Shown here piece by piece: positions 41,445 to 42,861 of a stretch of DNA of 42,861 nucleotides. A program made the translations under genes and the position numbers. Source of the DNA: an uncultured Collinsella sp. (GTDB lineage Bacteria; Actinomycetota; Coriobacteriia; Coriobacteriales; Coriobacteriaceae); assembly GCA_902493895.1 (NCBI GenBank), contig CABUQW010000013.1:1-42861 (forward strand), read 5' to 3'. Positions within the stretch are counted from its first letter, which is position 1; each line of letters opens with the position of its first letter. The notes under the pieces are model-generated. The model ran no database searches, was not told the DNA's origin, and saw only the letters and a list, made by a program, of their open reading frames with translations.

Positions 41445-42797
41445 ATGGCTTCATCCGCCCCGCGCGGCCTGCGCTCCGACCATGTCGTTACCGTCGGCAT
41501 TGCGCTGTTCTCGATGCTCTTTGGCGCCGGTAACCTCATCATTCCGCCGTTGCTGGCACTTCAGGCCGGTACCGCCACGCCACTTGCCATGATTGGCTTT
41601 TTGATTGCTGCCATCGGCCTGCCTGTTATGGGCTTTATCGCCGTGGCGCTCGCCGGAACGGCGCGTGAGCTTGCCGGCCGCGTGCACCCCAAGTTCGGTG
41701 AGTTCTTTGTCGCGGCTGTGTATCTGGCCATCGGCCCGTGCCTGGCTATTCCGCGCACGAGCTCCACGGCCTTCGAGATGCTGGTGCCGCTGCTGCCCGA
41801 GGGCGTCTCGCTCGGTACGGCTCGCCTGGTGTTTGCCGTTGGCTTCTTTGTCGTCGCGTTTGCGCTCACGCTGCGCCCGGGTGTCATCACACGCGTGCTC
41901 GGCCGCATTACGGGCCCCGCGCTCATTGCGCTCATTGTGCTGGTCGTGGGTGCTGCCGTGATCTCGCCGCTGGGACCGGCTGCCGCGCCTCAGGCTCCTT
42001 ACGATGCAGGCGCCGCCGTGCAGGGCTTTCTGACTGGCTATCAGACCATGGACCTGCTCGCGTCGCTCGCCTTCGGCATCATCATCGCCGAGACCATACA
42101 CGAGTTGGGTGTTACCGATGACAAGCGCGTGGCCTTCGAGATTTCGCGTTCCGGTGTGATCGCCGGCGTGCTCATGGCCATCATCTACTGCGGCTTGGGC
42201 CTTGCCGGTATGCAGCTCGGCACCGTGATGCCCGACGCTACCAACGGCGCCGCCATCCTCGCCCGTTCGGCCTCCATGCATTTTGGGCTTGCCGGCACGG
42301 TCGTGGTCTTTGCGATCTTTTTCCTTGCCTGCATGAACGTGTGCATCGGTCTTATTAGCTGCTGCTCGCGTTACTTCTGCGAGACGTACGTGGTCGAAGG
42401 GGGAGCGGAGGCCTCCGAGGAGGCCATGCGCCGCCCCTTTGCGGTTCTCGCCTTTGTGTTCGCGGCGTTTTCGTGCGTGCTCTCCAACGTGGGCCTCGAC
42501 GTGATTCTTATGTTCTCGGTGCCTATGCTCAACGCCTTGTATCCCGTTGCCATCGTGCTGGTGCTGATGGGCCTGGTGCACGGCTTTTGCGACGCCCATC
42601 CGCAGGTGTGGGTCTGGGTCGGCGGCGTGGTTGCCGTGCAGAGTGTGATCACCTCGGTCCGCGATGCGTTCTTTGCGGGCGCGTGGCTGCCGTTTGATGT
42701 GCTGCCGCTGGCGGATATCGGTGCCGCTTGGGCGCCGGTTGCCGTGGTGGCGTTTGTGATCGGTCTGCTCCTTAGTCGTTTTGTTGCACATGGTTGA
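41445..42797 (+). CDS. brnQ: Branched-chain amino acid carrier BrnQ (LIVCS family)
   Basis: A 450-residue sodium- or proton-coupled importer of Leu, Ile and Val with about 12 hydrophobic helices. The N-terminal VGIALFSMLFGAGNLIIPP (about 17-35) and AIGPCLAIPRTSSTAFEM (about 98-115) are the diagnostic family segments. The start follows GAAAGGTG. It begins 28 bases after the terminator of the selenium genes and appears unrelated to them. The last 64 bases of the window after its stop hold no feature I can name. Confidence 0.93.
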   Translation: MASSAPRGLRSDHVVTVGIALFSMLFGAGNLIIPPLLALQAGTATPLAMIGFLIAAIGLPVMGFIAVALAGTARELAGRVHPKFGEFFVAAVYLAIGPCLAIPRTSSTAFEMLVPLLPEGVSLGTARLVFAVGFFVVAFALTLRPGVITRVLGRITGPALIALIVLVVGAAVISPLGPAAAPQAPYDAGAAVQGFLTGYQTMDLLASLAFGIIIAETIHELGVTDDKRVAFEISRSGVIAGVLMAIIYCGLGLAGMQLGTVMPDATNGAAILARSASMHFGLAGTVVVFAIFFLACMNVCIGLISCCSRYFCETYVVEGGAEASEEAMRRPFAVLAFVFAAFSCVLSNVGLDVILMFSVPMLNALYPVAIVLVLMGLVHGFCDAHPQVWVWVGGVVAVQSVITSVRDAFFAGAWLPFDVLPLADIGAAWAPVAVVAFVIGLLLSRFVAHG

Positions 42798-42861
42798 TTT
42801 CCGATCTCAGCCGAACACATTGAGCGAATAGGCCGTTCCCGCAGCTAGCCGAACGCCCCCG

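Overview
The window is high-GC, densely coded bacterial chromosome with strong AAAGGAG-type ribosome binding sites. Gene content and protein style point to an anaerobic gut actinobacterium of the Coriobacteriia, most like Collinsella: a ThiC of about 440 residues, a four-domain S1 protein, an Fe-S cysteine desulfidase-like protein, and 2-hydroxyacyl-CoA dehydratase-type proteins with their activase. This placement is inferred from the sequence; no database search was run. I saw no tRNA, CRISPR array, phage gene or insertion sequence.

Layout. 1-3.1 kb: thiamine pyrimidine genes thiD and thiC (minus strand) behind a clear TPP riboswitch, then a small membrane-anchored protein. 3.2-9.5 kb: yaaA, an M18 aminopeptidase, polA and a Cof-type HAD phosphatase. 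9.5-13.3 kb: argG and argH. argG has a long leader with a 24-codon ORF ending in Arg-Arg-Gln-Arg-Ala-Ile-Ser-Arg-Arg-Arg, followed by a terminator-like hairpin. A 56-residue ORF lies between argG and argH. 13.6-20.3 kb: ndk, rpiB, a cysteine desulfidase-like gene, a HAD hydrolase, rpsA, RNase P RNA and a YigZ protein. 20.3-27.4 kb: a C_GCAxxG_C_C protein, an O-acetylhomoserine sulfhydrylase-like enzyme, an MFS transporter, xpt, a GGQ ribosome-rescue factor, a lipid kinase and a ClC channel.

27.6-41.4 kb is the most interesting part, a molybdenum/selenium block. moeA and mogA (molybdenum cofactor) are followed by modA, modB and modC (molybdate uptake); this ModB carries an extra secreted N-terminal domain of about 185 residues. 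Then come two 2-hydroxyacyl-CoA dehydratase-like proteins sharing six aligned cysteines, an ATP-dependent activase, a glycosyltransferase broken by a one-base frameshift, and a selenium set: selD, yedF, a DUF3343 protein and a class-V aminotransferase. selD has an in-frame TGA at codon 17, the position of the catalytic Cys17 of E. coli SelD, followed by a SECIS-like hairpin, so it very probably encodes a selenoprotein. brnQ ends the window.

The window also carries several kinds of long palindromic intergenic element. One family is 102 nt (one copy after each dehydratase-like gene), one is 67 nt (two full copies and one half), and there is a single element with 30-bp arms. In the first two families the stems differ between copies but stay self-complementary, which suggests selection on the folded structure.
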